This document shows, piece after piece, positions 23,853 through 32,403 of a stretch of DNA of 64,000 bases. This DNA is from Firmicutes bacterium UBA6113 (GTDB lineage: Bacteria > Bacillota > Clostridia > Tissierellales > Sedimentibacteraceae). The notes beneath the pieces are model-generated. The model made no database searches and was not told where the DNA came from. It saw only the letters and a program-made list of their open reading frames with translations. The position numbers and the translations under genes were made by a program. Numbering within the stretch: position 1 is the stretch's first letter; every line of letters starts with the position of its first letter. The stretch lies in contig DIWF01000039.1 in the NCBI GenBank assembly GCA_002422545.1, positions 10,715 to 74,714 of the forward strand, in the 5' to 3' direction.

Positions 23853-25695
23853 GAGGGCATGCACCTCCTAATAATCTATGGTTCACGCCGCAGTTCACGC
23901 ATTGCTGTCTGCAGTCAGGTGTTGTTGTATAACCCATTGCCTTTTCATATTCGCTCACAAGGAATTTCTTGTCAACTCCTATGTCAATGAAGTCCCAAGG
24001 AAGAACTTCCTCAAGAGATCTTTCCCTTATTCCGAAAAAGTCAGCGTCTGTTGAAGTTTCTTTAAAGGCCTCCATCCACTTGTTAAAATCAAACATGTCG
24101 TACCATCCATCAAAGCGGCATCCTTTTTCCCATGCTCTTATAAGTGCAGCAGAAAGTCTTCTATCTCCTCTTGCAAATACTGCTTCAAGGTAGCTTAATT
24201 TAGGCTCGTGGTAGCTGAAAGAAACTTTTTTGTCCTTGATTTCCCTCTGCAGCGATTTAGCCTTGTCGAAAAATTCCTCCATGCTGTCCTGCTTAACCCA
24301 CTGGAATGGTGTGAAAGGCTTAGGCACAAAGCATGATGCACTGGCATTTATTTTTAAGTTTCCTTTTATGTCTTCTTTTGGTCTTTGGAAAAATTTATCC
24401 TTTACCTTGTAGGCAAGTTCCTTGATTCCAAGAACATCTTCCATTGTTTCTCCCGGTAGGCCTATCATGAAATAAAGCTTTACTGTTGACCATCCAAGAT
24501 TGAATGCAGTTTCAACAGGTCCTAATATTTGTTCTTCCGTAAGATTTTTGTTTATGACATCCCTCATTCGCTGGGTGCCTGCTTCAGGTGCAAATGTAAG
24601 GCCTGATTTTCTCACTTCCTGAAGTCTTTCAATGATGTCGAATGTCATTGAGTCAAGCCTCAATGAAGGAAGTGAAATGCTTACATTTTGATTTTCATAC
24701 ATGTCAAGAAGCTTCAGTGTAAGGTCCGGAAGACATGAGTAATCACCGGAACTCAGTGATGTAAGAGAAATTTCATCGTGTCCCGTTGAATTAATGAGTT
24801 TTTCAGCTTGTTTTACAAGAGTGTCAGATTCTTTTTCTCTTACAGGTCTGTAGACCATTCCTGCCTGACAGAAGCGGCAGCCTCTGGTGCATCCGCGGAA
24901 AAGCTCCAGGACAACACGGTCATGAACAACGTCAATGTAAGGAAGAATGCTTTTTTCAGGATAAAAGCTCTTGTTCAGATCCCTGATGATTCTTTTTGTA
25001 ATCGTATCCTTTGCATTTTCATTGAGTGTCTTTCTTTCCTTTACAGTACCGTCATCGTTATATATTTCCTCATAAAACCCAGGTACGTAAATTCCATCCA
25101 ATTTTGCTGCTTTTTCAAGGAAAACAAGTCTGTCAAATCCGTTTTTCTTTTCTTCTTCATAAAGCTTTAAAAGCTCAGGGAGAAGTTCTTCAGTTTCTCC
25201 TATTGTAAACAGGTCAATGACTTCATAAAGAGGTTCAGGATTGTAAGCACATGGTCCACCTGCAATAACAAGAGGCATTTCATTTGTCCTGTCCTTTGAC
25301 CTTACAGGGATTTTCCCAAGATCAAGCATGTTCAGGATGTTTGTGTAGCTCATTTCATACTGAAGAGTGAATCCCACAAAATCAAATTCCATGAGTTCAT
25401 CCTTGCTTTCAAGTCCGTAAAGAGGAATGTTGTTTTTGCGCATTATTTCTTCCATGTCTGTCCATGGAGCAAAGACTCTTTCGCACCACACATTTTCCAT
25501 GCTGTTCATGAGATGGTACAAAATGTGCATTCCCGTATGTGACATTCCTACTTCGTAAACATCAGGAAAAGCAAAAGCAAATCTTACATTTACATCTTCT
25601 TTGTTTTTTACAACAGAGTTAAGCTCGCTACCCACATAACGGGCAGGTTTTTCAACCTTCAAAAGCTCCCTGTCTAATTTTTTCATATCTATCAT
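23833..25695 (-). CDS. TIGR03960-family B12-binding/radical SAM protein
   Basis: 620 residues. An N-terminal Rossmann-like region (about 30-220) resembles cobalamin-binding domains. The radical SAM Cys motif CTRGCRFC is at about residues 269-276 in ELFRGCTRGCRFCQAGMVYRPVRE. A cysteine group at the C-terminus (CRQQCVNCGVNHRLLGGAC) could hold zinc or a second cluster. The ATG follows GAAAGGAAATACT. It is the first gene of the unit TIGR03960-DUF2344-rng-rplU-prp-rpmA. The arrangement is widespread in Clostridia but the reaction is not established. It is not closely related to the four radical SAM proteins at 38-44 kb. Confidence 0.9.
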   Translation of the reverse strand: MIDMKKLDRELLKVEKPARYVGSELNSVVKNKEDVNVRFAFAFPDVYEVGMSHTGMHILYHLMNSMENVWCERVFAPWTDMEEIMRKNNIPLYGLESKDELMEFDFVGFTLQYEMSYTNILNMLDLGKIPVRSKDRTNEMPLVIAGGPCAYNPEPLYEVIDLFTIGETEELLPELLKLYEEEKKNGFDRLVFLEKAAKLDGIYVPGFYEEIYNDDGTVKERKTLNENAKDTITKRIIRDLNKSFYPEKSILPYIDVVHDRVVLELFRGCTRGCRFCQAGMVYRPVREKESDTLVKQAEKLINSTGHDEISLTSLSSGDYSCLPDLTLKLLDMYENQNVSISLPSLRLDSMTFDIIERLQEVRKSGLTFAPEAGTQRMRDVINKNLTEEQILGPVETAFNLGWSTVKLYFMIGLPGETMEDVLGIKELAYKVKDKFFQRPKEDIKGNLKINASASCFVPKPFTPFQWVKQDSMEEFFDKAKSLQREIKDKKVSFSYHEPKLSYLEAVFARGDRRLSAALIRAWEKGCRFDGWYDMFDFNKWMEAFKETSTDADFFGIRERSLEEVLPWDFIDIGVDKKFLVSEYEKAMGYTTTPDCRQQCVNCGVNHRLLGGACPHVQVNK

Positions 25696-25878
25696 AGTAT
25701 TTCCTTTCTATATTATATAACGCCAAGAAATTTTTCCATGTTGTAAAAGATTAAAATCTATATGTTTTAATTATTTTTCACTTTATTGACATTTATACAA
25801 TTCATTTAAATTCTATATATTTTAACATACCAATTATTAAATGACAACTTATATAAAGAAAATTTATTTGTAAAAAGC

Positions 25879-25907
25879 TTGAAATATTGTATTGCTTGAA
25901 ATATTAT
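25879..25907 (+). promoter_or_regulatory. Promoter of folC
   Basis: TTGAAA (25879-25884), 17-base spacer, TATTAT (25902-25907), about 30 bases before the folC ATG. The remaining bases of the 243-base divergent spacer are AT-rich and show no gene. Confidence 0.65.
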
Positions 25908-25938
25908 AGTATTTGAATACATATCAGCGGAGGTTAAA

Positions 25939-27252
25939 ATGAACTACGAAGAATCAATAGAATTCATCCATTCTACTTACAAATTTGGTTCCAAATTAGG
26001 ACTTGAAAATATTACAAGACTTACAGAACTTCTTGGCAATCCACAGGACTCTTACAAAATAATCCACGTTGCAGGAACAAACGGAAAAGGTTCCACAAGC
26101 AACATGATTCATGATGTATTAATGGCTTCCGGATACAAGACAGGACTTTTCATAAGCCCTTTCCTTGAAGAATTCACAGAAAGAATACAGGTGAATAAAA
26201 AACATATAGACAAGGAATCTCTTGCAAAAATAACTTCTCTTGTGAAGGAAAAAATTGCAGTGATGCTTGAGGAAGGCTACAATCATCCCACGGAATTTGA
26301 AGTTGTAACTGCCATAGGTTTTAAATACTTCCAGGAACAAAACATAGATTTTCTTGTGCTTGAAGTGGGCATGGGAGGAAGGTTTGACGCTACAAATGTT
26401 GTGAAAGACACCCTTGTATCCGTCATAACATCCATAAGCTTCGACCACATGGAGTATCTTGGAGACACCCTTGAAAAAATAGCATTTGAAAAAGCAGGAA
26501 TCATAAAAGAAAACTCCAGCGTTGTAATATATCCTCAGGCTGAAAATGTAGTGAAAACAATAAAAGACATTGCTGATGGGAAAAATTCAAAAGTACATAT
26601 TGTGAACATGAGTGATATAGAAAAAACAAGGGGAAATCTCACAGGGCAATGGTTTAACTACCTAAAAAAAGATGTGTTCAGACTTCCTGAAACAAAAATG
26701 AACTTCCTTGGAGAACATCAGCTCTACAACGTGCTTACAGCACTCCGTGCTCTTGAAATAGTAAAAACATCAGGATACAATATTACAGAAGAATCAATTG
26801 AAGAAGGCCTTGGAACATGCCGTTTTGCAGGAAGATTTGAAATCCTGAGGGAAAATCCGGTTATTGTTCTTGACGGCGGGCACAACATAAACGGCATAGA
26901 ATATTTTTCAAAGGCTGTAAAGGAAAACTTCAAAGAAAATAAAATCACTTTGTTTTTTGGAATGCTTAAGGACAAAAACCCTGAAGAGGTTCTTCCTTTT
27001 ATTATACCTCTTTGTAAAAAAGTGTACACTTTGACACCTAACAATCCACGTGCCATGAAGTCGGAAGATTTAACAGCTCTCATCAGAAAACATTCTGAAA
27101 TTGAAGTTGCTCCTCTTGACTCCTACGAAGAAACAATACCTCTTTTGCAAAATGCAGACAAAGAAGACTACATTGCATTTGTTGGTTCCCTCTACATGAT
27201 TGGCGACATAAGGACACTCTTAAAAAACAACGGCTTCATTGATAATAAGTAG
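25939..27252 (+). CDS. folC: Folylpolyglutamate synthase
   Basis: 437 residues, Mur-ligase fold. Adds glutamate to folates, retaining the cofactors made with FolA and ThyA. The ATP loop is HVAGTNGKGSTSNM (residues 46-59). Further blocks are GLFISPFLEEFTERIQVN, VGMGGRFDATNV, FDHMEYLGDTLEKIAFEKAGII and VLDGGHNINGI in the C-terminal domain. The ATG follows CGGAGGTTAAA. Monocistronic. Whether it also has dihydrofolate synthase activity cannot be told from sequence. Confidence 0.94.
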   Translation: MNYEESIEFIHSTYKFGSKLGLENITRLTELLGNPQDSYKIIHVAGTNGKGSTSNMIHDVLMASGYKTGLFISPFLEEFTERIQVNKKHIDKESLAKITSLVKEKIAVMLEEGYNHPTEFEVVTAIGFKYFQEQNIDFLVLEVGMGGRFDATNVVKDTLVSVITSISFDHMEYLGDTLEKIAFEKAGIIKENSSVVIYPQAENVVKTIKDIADGKNSKVHIVNMSDIEKTRGNLTGQWFNYLKKDVFRLPETKMNFLGEHQLYNVLTALRALEIVKTSGYNITEESIEEGLGTCRFAGRFEILRENPVIVLDGGHNINGIEYFSKAVKENFKENKITLFFGMLKDKNPEEVLPFIIPLCKKVYTLTPNNPRAMKSEDLTALIRKHSEIEVAPLDSYEETIPLLQNADKEDYIAFVGSLYMIGDIRTLLKNNGFIDNK

Positions 27253-27253
27253 C

Positions 27254-27335
27254 AAAAAGGAATTGTGCGCGCACAATTCCTTCATTAATTTTTAATTCTT
27301 AACTATTAATTCTTAATTATTGATTTTTAATGCAA
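27254..27335. repeat. Palindromic intergenic element, copy 4
   Basis: The core AAGGAATTGTGCG-CGCACAATTCCTT is a perfect 26-base palindrome. To its right lie repeated words AATTTTTAATTCTTAACT, ATTAATTCTTAATTATTG and then ATTTTTAATGCAATTAAAAAT, itself an inverted repeat. It fills the convergent spacer between folC and ndoA and may also end both transcripts. The arm words equal those of copies 1-3. Confidence 0.65.
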
Positions 27336-27686
27336 TTAAAAATCAATTAACCCCAAGCTTATTTTCAAACAGTCATCCACTACACCCATGAGATTTTTAT
27401 CAAACCTGCCTATTTTTTCTTTTAAACGTTTCTTGTCAATGGTGCGAATCTGTTCAAGCAAGACTACTGAATCTTTTGGCAGACTGAAGTCTTCTGAGCT
27501 GATCTCTATGTGTGTGGGCAACTTTGCCTTATTAATCTGAGAAGTAATTGCAGATACAATAACTGTCGGACTATATCTATTCCCTATGTCGTTTTGTACA
27601 ACCAATACCGGCCTCACGCCCCCCTGTTCCGAACCTATGACAGGGCTTAAGTCAGCGTAGTATACATCTCCCCTTTTAACAATCAA
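27336..27686 (-). CDS. ndoA: mRNA interferase EndoA/MazF-type toxin
   Basis: 116 residues from the TTG at 27686 (MIVKRGDVYYADLSPVIGSEQGG), which gives the usual length and N-terminus and is nine bases after AGGA; a GTG at 27695 lies too close to that site. MazF-type RNases cut mRNA at short sequences. GSEQGGVRPVLVVQND and the late block LLEQIRTIDKKRL are conserved. One base separates it from the antitoxin gene. This is the chromosomal housekeeping pair of Firmicutes, not a mobile addiction module. Confidence 0.93.
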   Translation of the reverse strand: MIVKRGDVYYADLSPVIGSEQGGVRPVLVVQNDIGNRYSPTVIVSAITSQINKAKLPTHIEISSEDFSLPKDSVVLLEQIRTIDKKRLKEKIGRFDKNLMGVVDDCLKISLGLIDF

Positions 27687-27687
27687 A

Positions 27688-27963
27688 CTATTCACTTCCT
27701 ATTAATTTTGTTTCATAGCTTAAAAAGTCCTCATAGTCCCCTTCTGAGTATTCTTCTGTAATACTTTTGTTAATGTTGCTCATTTCCAAATATCCGGCTT
27801 TCATCTTGTTTCTGATTTCAAGCTTTCTTTTTTCAATTAAATAAAACCTTATTGATTTTCTAATAAAGTCGCTTCTGTTTGTTCCTTCTTCTTTAACTGC
27901 GTTATCCAGTTCTCTCAGCAAGTTTTCCGGAATGGATATCAATATTTTCTTATTATCAGCCAA
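27688..27963 (-). CDS. ndoAI: EndoAI/MazE-type antitoxin (ribbon-helix-helix)
   Basis: 91 residues from the TTG at 27963, six bases after GAGGTG; the frame is open upstream to 28017 with a Cys-rich stretch that is not family-like. The N-terminal ribbon-helix-helix (KKILISIPENLLRELDNAVKEEGTNRSDFIRKSIRFYL) should bind its own promoter. The C-terminal acidic tail (TEEYSEGDYEDF) is the toxin-binding part. Next to acpS and the lipoprotein gene, as in the Bacillus order acpS-ydcC-alr-ndoAI-ndoA, but alr is missing. Confidence 0.9.
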   Translation of the reverse strand: MADNKKILISIPENLLRELDNAVKEEGTNRSDFIRKSIRFYLIEKRKLEIRNKMKAGYLEMSNINKSITEEYSEGDYEDFLSYETKLIGSE

Positions 27964-28064
27964 ATCACACACCTCACAATTGCATCTCAGTTCATGTTTT
28001 ATTAATAATTTTACCACATGAAGACTAAAAGTTGTATGGTAACTTTTTGTATTTATGTGAAATA

Positions 28065-28568
28065 TTATTCCTCTATTTTTATGTTTTCATACTTGATAGT
28101 CTTAACCAAATCATCATTTTTATAAATAAAAATTGTGTCTGGAAGCAAGTTTTCACTGCCAAAGCGCAAAACATGCCTGAACGTTCCGTCCCAATAGATT
28201 ATTTCCTCCGACAATCCGTCTTCTGTGTTTTGAAACTTACTAAGATCAATATCCTGTACAAGATACTTTTCTGTTTTGAAGTTTTCAATTGTAACGCTGC
28301 TATCCGGGAATTTGTCGTTGCTTAAAACGCACCTGCCCCCTGAGAGATAGGCTGTGTTCCATGTTTGATTTCCCGAAGAAGTCTTGATGCTGTAATTGTT
28401 GTCTCTTGAGATAATGTTCAAGTTGTAAGTGTCTTCTCTTGTTTGTTCGTATACCTTCATCACCGCATCTGCAGTGTAATTAACAGGTATTGAAAATGTT
28501 TTGTCTTCTGCCTTGCAGCTTGAAAGCAAAGCAATAATCAAAATCAGGCAGCAAATTTTAAGCTTCAT
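28065..28568 (-). CDS. Hypothetical lipoprotein (YdcC/GerS position)
   Basis: 167 residues with a clear lipoprotein signal: MKLKICCLILIIALLSSCKA, cleaved before Cys18. The mature part is rich in beta-type segments (DAVMKVYEQTREDTYNLNIIS, RDNNYSIKTSSG, GGRCVLSNDKF), compatible with a LolA-like barrel. Its place between acpS and ndoAI corresponds to ydcC of Bacillus and to gerS-like lipoprotein genes of clostridia, which are shorter here than usual. Function not established; the homology is inferred mainly from position and signal type. Confidence 0.7.
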   Translation of the reverse strand: MKLKICCLILIIALLSSCKAEDKTFSIPVNYTADAVMKVYEQTREDTYNLNIISRDNNYSIKTSSGNQTWNTAYLSGGRCVLSNDKFPDSSVTIENFKTEKYLVQDIDLSKFQNTEDGLSEEIIYWDGTFRHVLRFGSENLLPDTIFIYKNDDLVKTIKYENIKIEE

Positions 28569-28641
28569 ACCAATATCCTCTCCATAGTTATATAATACAT
28601 ATATGATTGAATTTGAAAATATATGCCTAATAACTTAGATA

Positions 28642-29007
28642 CTATTCAGCCACACAATAGGCAACAGCATACTCCCTGGTGTGGGATATGGACAGGTGGA
28701 TTGTTTCAATATTTAATTCCTGGGCTCTTTTTTGTGCGTTGTTTTTTAAAATAATTCCCGGTTTTCCCCTTTCATCCTTCACAACTTCTATGTCGCAGGG
28801 GCCGAAATTTGTAAATCCGGTGCCAAGGCACTTTGATACAGCTTCTTTTGCTGCAAACAATCCTGCAGCCGTCTGAGGATTGAATTTCCTTGATTTTAAA
28901 TATTCAATTTCAACCGTTGAATAAATTTTATGAAGGAATCTTTCATTTTCAATGTTATTTTTAATTCTGTCAACTTCCGTCATATCTATTCCTGTGCCTT
29001 TAATCAT
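28642..29007 (-). CDS. acpS: Holo-[acyl-carrier-protein] synthase
   Basis: 121 residues. Transfers phosphopantetheine from CoA to acyl carrier protein. GTGIDMTEVDRIKN (residues 4-17) holds the Mg-binding Asp, and FAAKEAVSKCLGTG (about 51-64) holds the second metal-binding Glu. HLSISHTREYAVA is the C-terminal block. Full length. Probably first gene of the acpS-lipoprotein-ndoAI-ndoA unit, with CAAGGACAATG at its start. Confidence 0.95.
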   Translation of the reverse strand: MIKGTGIDMTEVDRIKNNIENERFLHKIYSTVEIEYLKSRKFNPQTAAGLFAAKEAVSKCLGTGFTNFGPCDIEVVKDERGKPGIILKNNAQKRAQELNIETIHLSISHTREYAVAYCVAE

Positions 29008-29129
29008 TGTCCTTGCTCCTTTTAAGAAAAAAATTAATTGACAAAGTTCTTCATGTATATAATAATTATATTACATGTTTAAATGCATTACAACTAATAC
29101 TAACAATTCTTCAATAAAGGAGTCAACAT

Positions 29130-29759
29130 ATGAATAATGTAACTGTGGTCTCTCATCCGTTGATACAGCACAAGCTGACAATGCTTAGAGACAAAAACAC
29201 TTCTTCAAAAGATTTCAGAGAACTAGTAAGAGAAATAGCAATGCTCATGGCTTACGAAGTAACAAGAAATCTACAGCTTAAAGAAATTGAAATTGAAACA
29301 CCAATAATTAAGACAACAGGCAAGGTTCTTGCAGGTGAGGATATTGCAATAGTTCCGGTACTTCGTGCAGGTCTTGGAATGGTGGACGGAATGCTTGATT
29401 TGATACCAAATGCTAAAATAGGTCACATAGGATTGTACAGAAATGAAGAAACATTGGAACCAGTTGAATATTACTGCAAGCTTCCAAATGACATCGGAAA
29501 CAGAATAGTAATAATAACAGAACCAATGCTTTCAACTGGTGGCTCAATGAACGGAGCCATTGCATTATTAAAGAAGCACGGTGCGAAAAAAATAAAATCA
29601 ATACACTTGGTATGTGCTCCTGAAGGACTTAAAAAAGTTACAGATGCTCATCCTGATGTTGAAATTTACACTGCAAGCATTGATGAAAAATTTAACGACA
29701 TAGGTTACATAGTGCCTGGTCTTGGAGATGCAGGCGACAGACTGTTCGGCACAAAGTAA
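29130..29759 (+). CDS. upp: Uracil phosphoribosyltransferase
   Basis: 209 residues. Salvages uracil to UMP with PRPP. Conserved blocks are VVSHPLIQHKLTMLRDKNTSS at the N-terminus, VPVLRAGLGMVDGML, the PRPP loop IITEPMLSTGGSM near residue 130 (usually VDPMLATGGS) and IVPGLGDAGDRLFGTK at the C-terminus. The ATG follows AAAGGAGTCAACAT. A promoter TTGACA (29038-29043) with a TATAAT-like box downstream precedes it. Monocistronic; its 3' region carries a repeat cluster. Confidence 0.96.
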   Translation: MNNVTVVSHPLIQHKLTMLRDKNTSSKDFRELVREIAMLMAYEVTRNLQLKEIEIETPIIKTTGKVLAGEDIAIVPVLRAGLGMVDGMLDLIPNAKIGHIGLYRNEETLEPVEYYCKLPNDIGNRIVIITEPMLSTGGSMNGAIALLKKHGAKKIKSIHLVCAPEGLKKVTDAHPDVEIYTASIDEKFNDIGYIVPGLGDAGDRLFGTK

Positions 29760-29880
29760 GCAGATGTCCCAAATCTTTGATTTGGTGACAGTCGCTTATA
29801 CTTTGCAAGTGAAAGCAGACGACCAAAATCTTCGATTTTGTGTCGGTCGCTTATCCTGAGCGGTAGCGAAGGATCTTGTT
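29760..29880 (+). repeat. Tandem covarying 40-base hairpins plus REP-like element
   Basis: Two 40-base units (29760-29799 and 29815-29854) share the frame GCAGA-stem-GTCGCTTAT and differ at seven positions. Six of these are three compensated base pairs of one stem (positions 6/31, 8/29, 11/25) and the seventh is in the loop. A third hairpin TATCCTGAGCGGTAGCGAAGGATC follows at 29853-29876 and resembles a REP-like sequence (TCCTGAGCG..AGCGAAGGA) that I recall from many genomes. A perfect palindrome GCCGATATCGGC lies further on. All are downstream of upp, and no T tract marks them as simple terminators. Confidence 0.75.
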
Positions 29881-29971
29881 TGATAGAGGTCATCCTCTTG
29901 TACCCAGAAAAAATTTCGCCGATATCGGCACGAACATGTGAAAATTTAATTTACAAATATATAACAAGCAA

Positions 29972-29998
29972 TCAGGGCGGATCTTAATCCGCCCTTAA
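29972..29998. terminator. Hairpin between upp repeats and the MATE gene
   Basis: AGGGCGGAT-CTTA-ATCCGCCCT is a perfect 9-bp stem followed by TAAGTTTG. It may be a weak terminator for upp or a leader hairpin of the MATE gene, whose ribosome-binding site starts 14 bases later. Confidence 0.45.
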
Positions 29999-30016
29999 GT
30001 TTGCTGTGAGGTGGAA

Positions 30017-31384
30017 ATGAACAAACTTTTTAAAACTGACAAAGACAACGTATTTCTTACAACTCTGCTGATAATTGCACTTCCTGTTGTAATACAAAAC
30101 ATCATAAGCATCGGTCTTAACATGATTGACACCATAATGGTAAGCAGTCTGGGAGAAAGTGCAATTTCTGCTGTAGGCCTGGCCAACAGGATTTATTTTA
30201 TTTTTACTACAATATGTTTTGGAATATACAGCGGCGCTGCTATTTTCATAGCTCAGTACTGGGGAGCCCAGGACAAAATAAGCATCAAGAAAGTTTTCGG
30301 CATTGACATAATAATAGGCTCGTCTCTTTCAATTTTGTTTTCCTTGACCGTATTTTTTTTCAGAGATCATATAATGAGAATTTTCATAGACGATCCAACT
30401 GTAATAGAACTTGGAAGCAAGTATCTTAAAATTGTGTCGTTTTCATATTTCTTCACTGCAATTTCCTTTGCTTTCAGCTTCAACTCAAGAGCAATACATA
30501 TGCTCAAGATGCCTACAGCCGTAAATGCAGTAGCACTTTTGATAAATACATTCATAAACTGGCTTCTAATAGATGGAAATCTCGGATTCCCTGCACTTGG
30601 AGTAGAAGGAGCAGCAACTGCAACACTTATTGCAAGAATTTTTGAATTTACAGCTCTTATATTTCTTATTTACAGAAATAAAAATCATCCTTTGGCAGCT
30701 TCAATAAAGGAAATGATTTCTTGGGACATGAATATGTTAAAAAAGGTTCTTAAAACATCCTTTCCTGTAATTTTGTCTGAAACTGCATGGTCTGTGGGAA
30801 CGAGTGTGTACTTCATAGCATACGGCTACATGGGAGCTTCGGCAATTGCAGTTGTTCAGATAGCCTACAACATATCAGACTTCTTCCAGGCCTTTTTCTT
30901 CGGCATAGGAAATGCAAGTGCCGTAATGATCGGAAATGAAATAGGAAAAAACGACATTGACAAAGCACGTGACTACAGCAACAGAATCCTAAAAATAACA
31001 TTTGTTCTGAGCATAATTCTTGCTGCACTGCTGTTTTTGTCAAGAGGAATGATAACAAGTTACTTCAATCTGGAACAATCAACAAGCATTTACCTCAACA
31101 AGACATTGATTGTGTTTACGGCATATTTCACTCCCAAGATGTTTTCATACATTTTCATCTGCGGCATACTCCGTTCGGGAGGAGACACAAAGTTCTGCAT
31201 GATTGTAGACATTGTAACCATATGGTTCATAGGCGTTCCTGTTGCATTTTTCTCTGTTCTTGTTTTAAAGCTTCCCATACACTGGGTAATGGCGCTGGTG
31301 TTTGCAGAAGAGCTCATAAAATCCATGACGGTTCTTAAAAGATACAAGAGCAACAAATGGATCAACAATTTAATAGTGGAATAA
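30017..31384 (+). CDS. MATE-family efflux transporter
   Basis: 455 residues with about 12 membrane segments in two similar halves. Exports organic cations or metabolites against Na+ or H+ gradients. The first helix block (PVVIQNIISIGLNMIDTIMVSSLGESAISAVGLANRI) is typical, and the second-half repeat (FPVILSETAWSVGTSVYFIAYGYMGASAIAVVQI) matches. The start at 30017 is chosen because GAGGTGG precedes it closely; an in-frame GTG at 30011 would lie inside this site. Substrate unknown. The lipid kinase gene follows after 77 bases with its own likely promoter. Confidence 0.92.
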   Translation: MNKLFKTDKDNVFLTTLLIIALPVVIQNIISIGLNMIDTIMVSSLGESAISAVGLANRIYFIFTTICFGIYSGAAIFIAQYWGAQDKISIKKVFGIDIIIGSSLSILFSLTVFFFRDHIMRIFIDDPTVIELGSKYLKIVSFSYFFTAISFAFSFNSRAIHMLKMPTAVNAVALLINTFINWLLIDGNLGFPALGVEGAATATLIARIFEFTALIFLIYRNKNHPLAASIKEMISWDMNMLKKVLKTSFPVILSETAWSVGTSVYFIAYGYMGASAIAVVQIAYNISDFFQAFFFGIGNASAVMIGNEIGKNDIDKARDYSNRILKITFVLSIILAALLFLSRGMITSYFNLEQSTSIYLNKTLIVFTAYFTPKMFSYIFICGILRSGGDTKFCMIVDIVTIWFIGVPVAFFSVLVLKLPIHWVMALVFAEELIKSMTVLKRYKSNKWINNLIVE

Positions 31385-31406
31385 AGAAGACGCATTTTGC
31401 TTATTC

Positions 31407-31435
31407 TTGACAAGAAGTTTTCACAATGATATGTT
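31407..31435 (+). promoter_or_regulatory. Likely promoter of the lipid kinase gene
   Basis: TTGACA (31407-31412), 17-base spacer, TATGTT (31430-31435). The -10 box is imperfect. It lies about 30 bases before the ATG at 31462. Confidence 0.5.
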
Positions 31436-31461
31436 TAATATGACTGTTGCAGGAGGATCTT

Positions 31462-32403
31462 ATGAGGCATATTTTTATAATTAATCCTGTTGCTGGCAAA
31501 GGCAGATCTCAGTCTGAAATTGCAAGCAACATCAATGCTCTGTTAAAAAACAGGGAAATACAGTATGAAATTTATTATACCAGGTTCAAAGGTGATGTTA
31601 AGCCATTTATTGACAGCAAGTGCATGGACAAGTCTCCTGTGGTATTTTACGCATGCGGCGGAGACGGAACCCTCCATGAGGTCATAAACGCAGCTGTTTC
31701 TTACGAACATGCAAGTGTGGGAGTGATTCCCTGCGGTTCCGGAAATGATTTCGTGAAAAACTTCAACAACCATTATCTTTTTGGTGATATTGAAGCTCAG
31801 GTATCAGGCGAAACAGTGAAGATAGACATGATAAAAGCACAAAACGAATATGCTGTTTCCGTATGCAACATAGGATTTGATGCTGATGCGGCATTCAACA
31901 TGCACAAGTTTAAAAAAATCCCGTTTATAACAGGCTCCGGATGCTATATTCTTTCTGTTTTATACTGTTTGCTAAAAAGACTCGGCAAGAAACTGAAAGT
32001 AGTCCTTGATGATGACTACACATTTGAAGGAACATTTCTTCTTGGAGTTGCAGCTAATGGACATTCCTATGGAGGAGGCTATAAATGTGCTCCAAAAGCT
32101 TTAATTAATGATGGAGTCATAGATATTTGTTTTGTAAATAAAATGTCGAGATTTAAGATTTTAGGTCTTATAGGAAGTTACAAAAATGGAACGCATCTGG
32201 AAAACGAGAAACTTAAAGACTTCATCACATACAAAAAATGCAAATCTTTGAAAATCATAAGTCAGGAATCAATCAACCTTTGCGTTGACGGTGAAAATTA
32301 TATATTTGAAGAACTTGATTTTGAAATTATTCCTGAATCACTAAATTTCCGCCTTCCAAAGGGAATTACGATTCAAGGATCAATACTTGAAAATGCACTA
32401 TAA
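31462..32403 (+). CDS. Diacylglycerol/lipid kinase family protein (YegS/DgkB type)
   Basis: 313 residues from the ATG at 31462, five bases after AGGAGG. The DAGK catalytic domain is clear: FIINPVAGKGRS (phosphate loop), YACGGDGTLHEVINA (GGDGT nucleotide motif) and GVIPCGSGNDFVKNF. The C-terminal half is a beta sandwich (DYTFEGTFLLGVAANGHSYGGGYKCAPKA). Soluble DgkB in Gram-positives recycles diacylglycerol from lipoteichoic-acid synthesis; relatives act on sphingoid or other lipids, so the lipid is not certain. Confidence 0.9.
   Translation: MRHIFIINPVAGKGRSQSEIASNINALLKNREIQYEIYYTRFKGDVKPFIDSKCMDKSPVVFYACGGDGTLHEVINAAVSYEHASVGVIPCGSGNDFVKNFNNHYLFGDIEAQVSGETVKIDMIKAQNEYAVSVCNIGFDADAAFNMHKFKKIPFITGSGCYILSVLYCLLKRLGKKLKVVLDDDYTFEGTFLLGVAANGHSYGGGYKCAPKALINDGVIDICFVNKMSRFKILGLIGSYKNGTHLENEKLKDFITYKKCKSLKIISQESINLCVDGENYIFEELDFEIIPESLNFRLPKGITIQGSILENAL

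Noticed and set aside
23833..25695. TIGR03960 protein as a fifth member of the radical SAM cassette
   Set aside because: Its motif context (CTRGCRFCQAG), C-terminal cysteines and neighbours (DUF2344, rng) belong to a widespread separate family.
27336..27963. Toxin-antitoxin pair as a defence or mobile module
   Set aside because: Sequence and position next to acpS match the housekeeping EndoA/EndoAI pair of Firmicutes; no sign of mobility.
29760..29880. CRISPR array
   Set aside because: Only two units with an internal palindrome and a 15-base spacing; no set of equal spacers and no cas genes.
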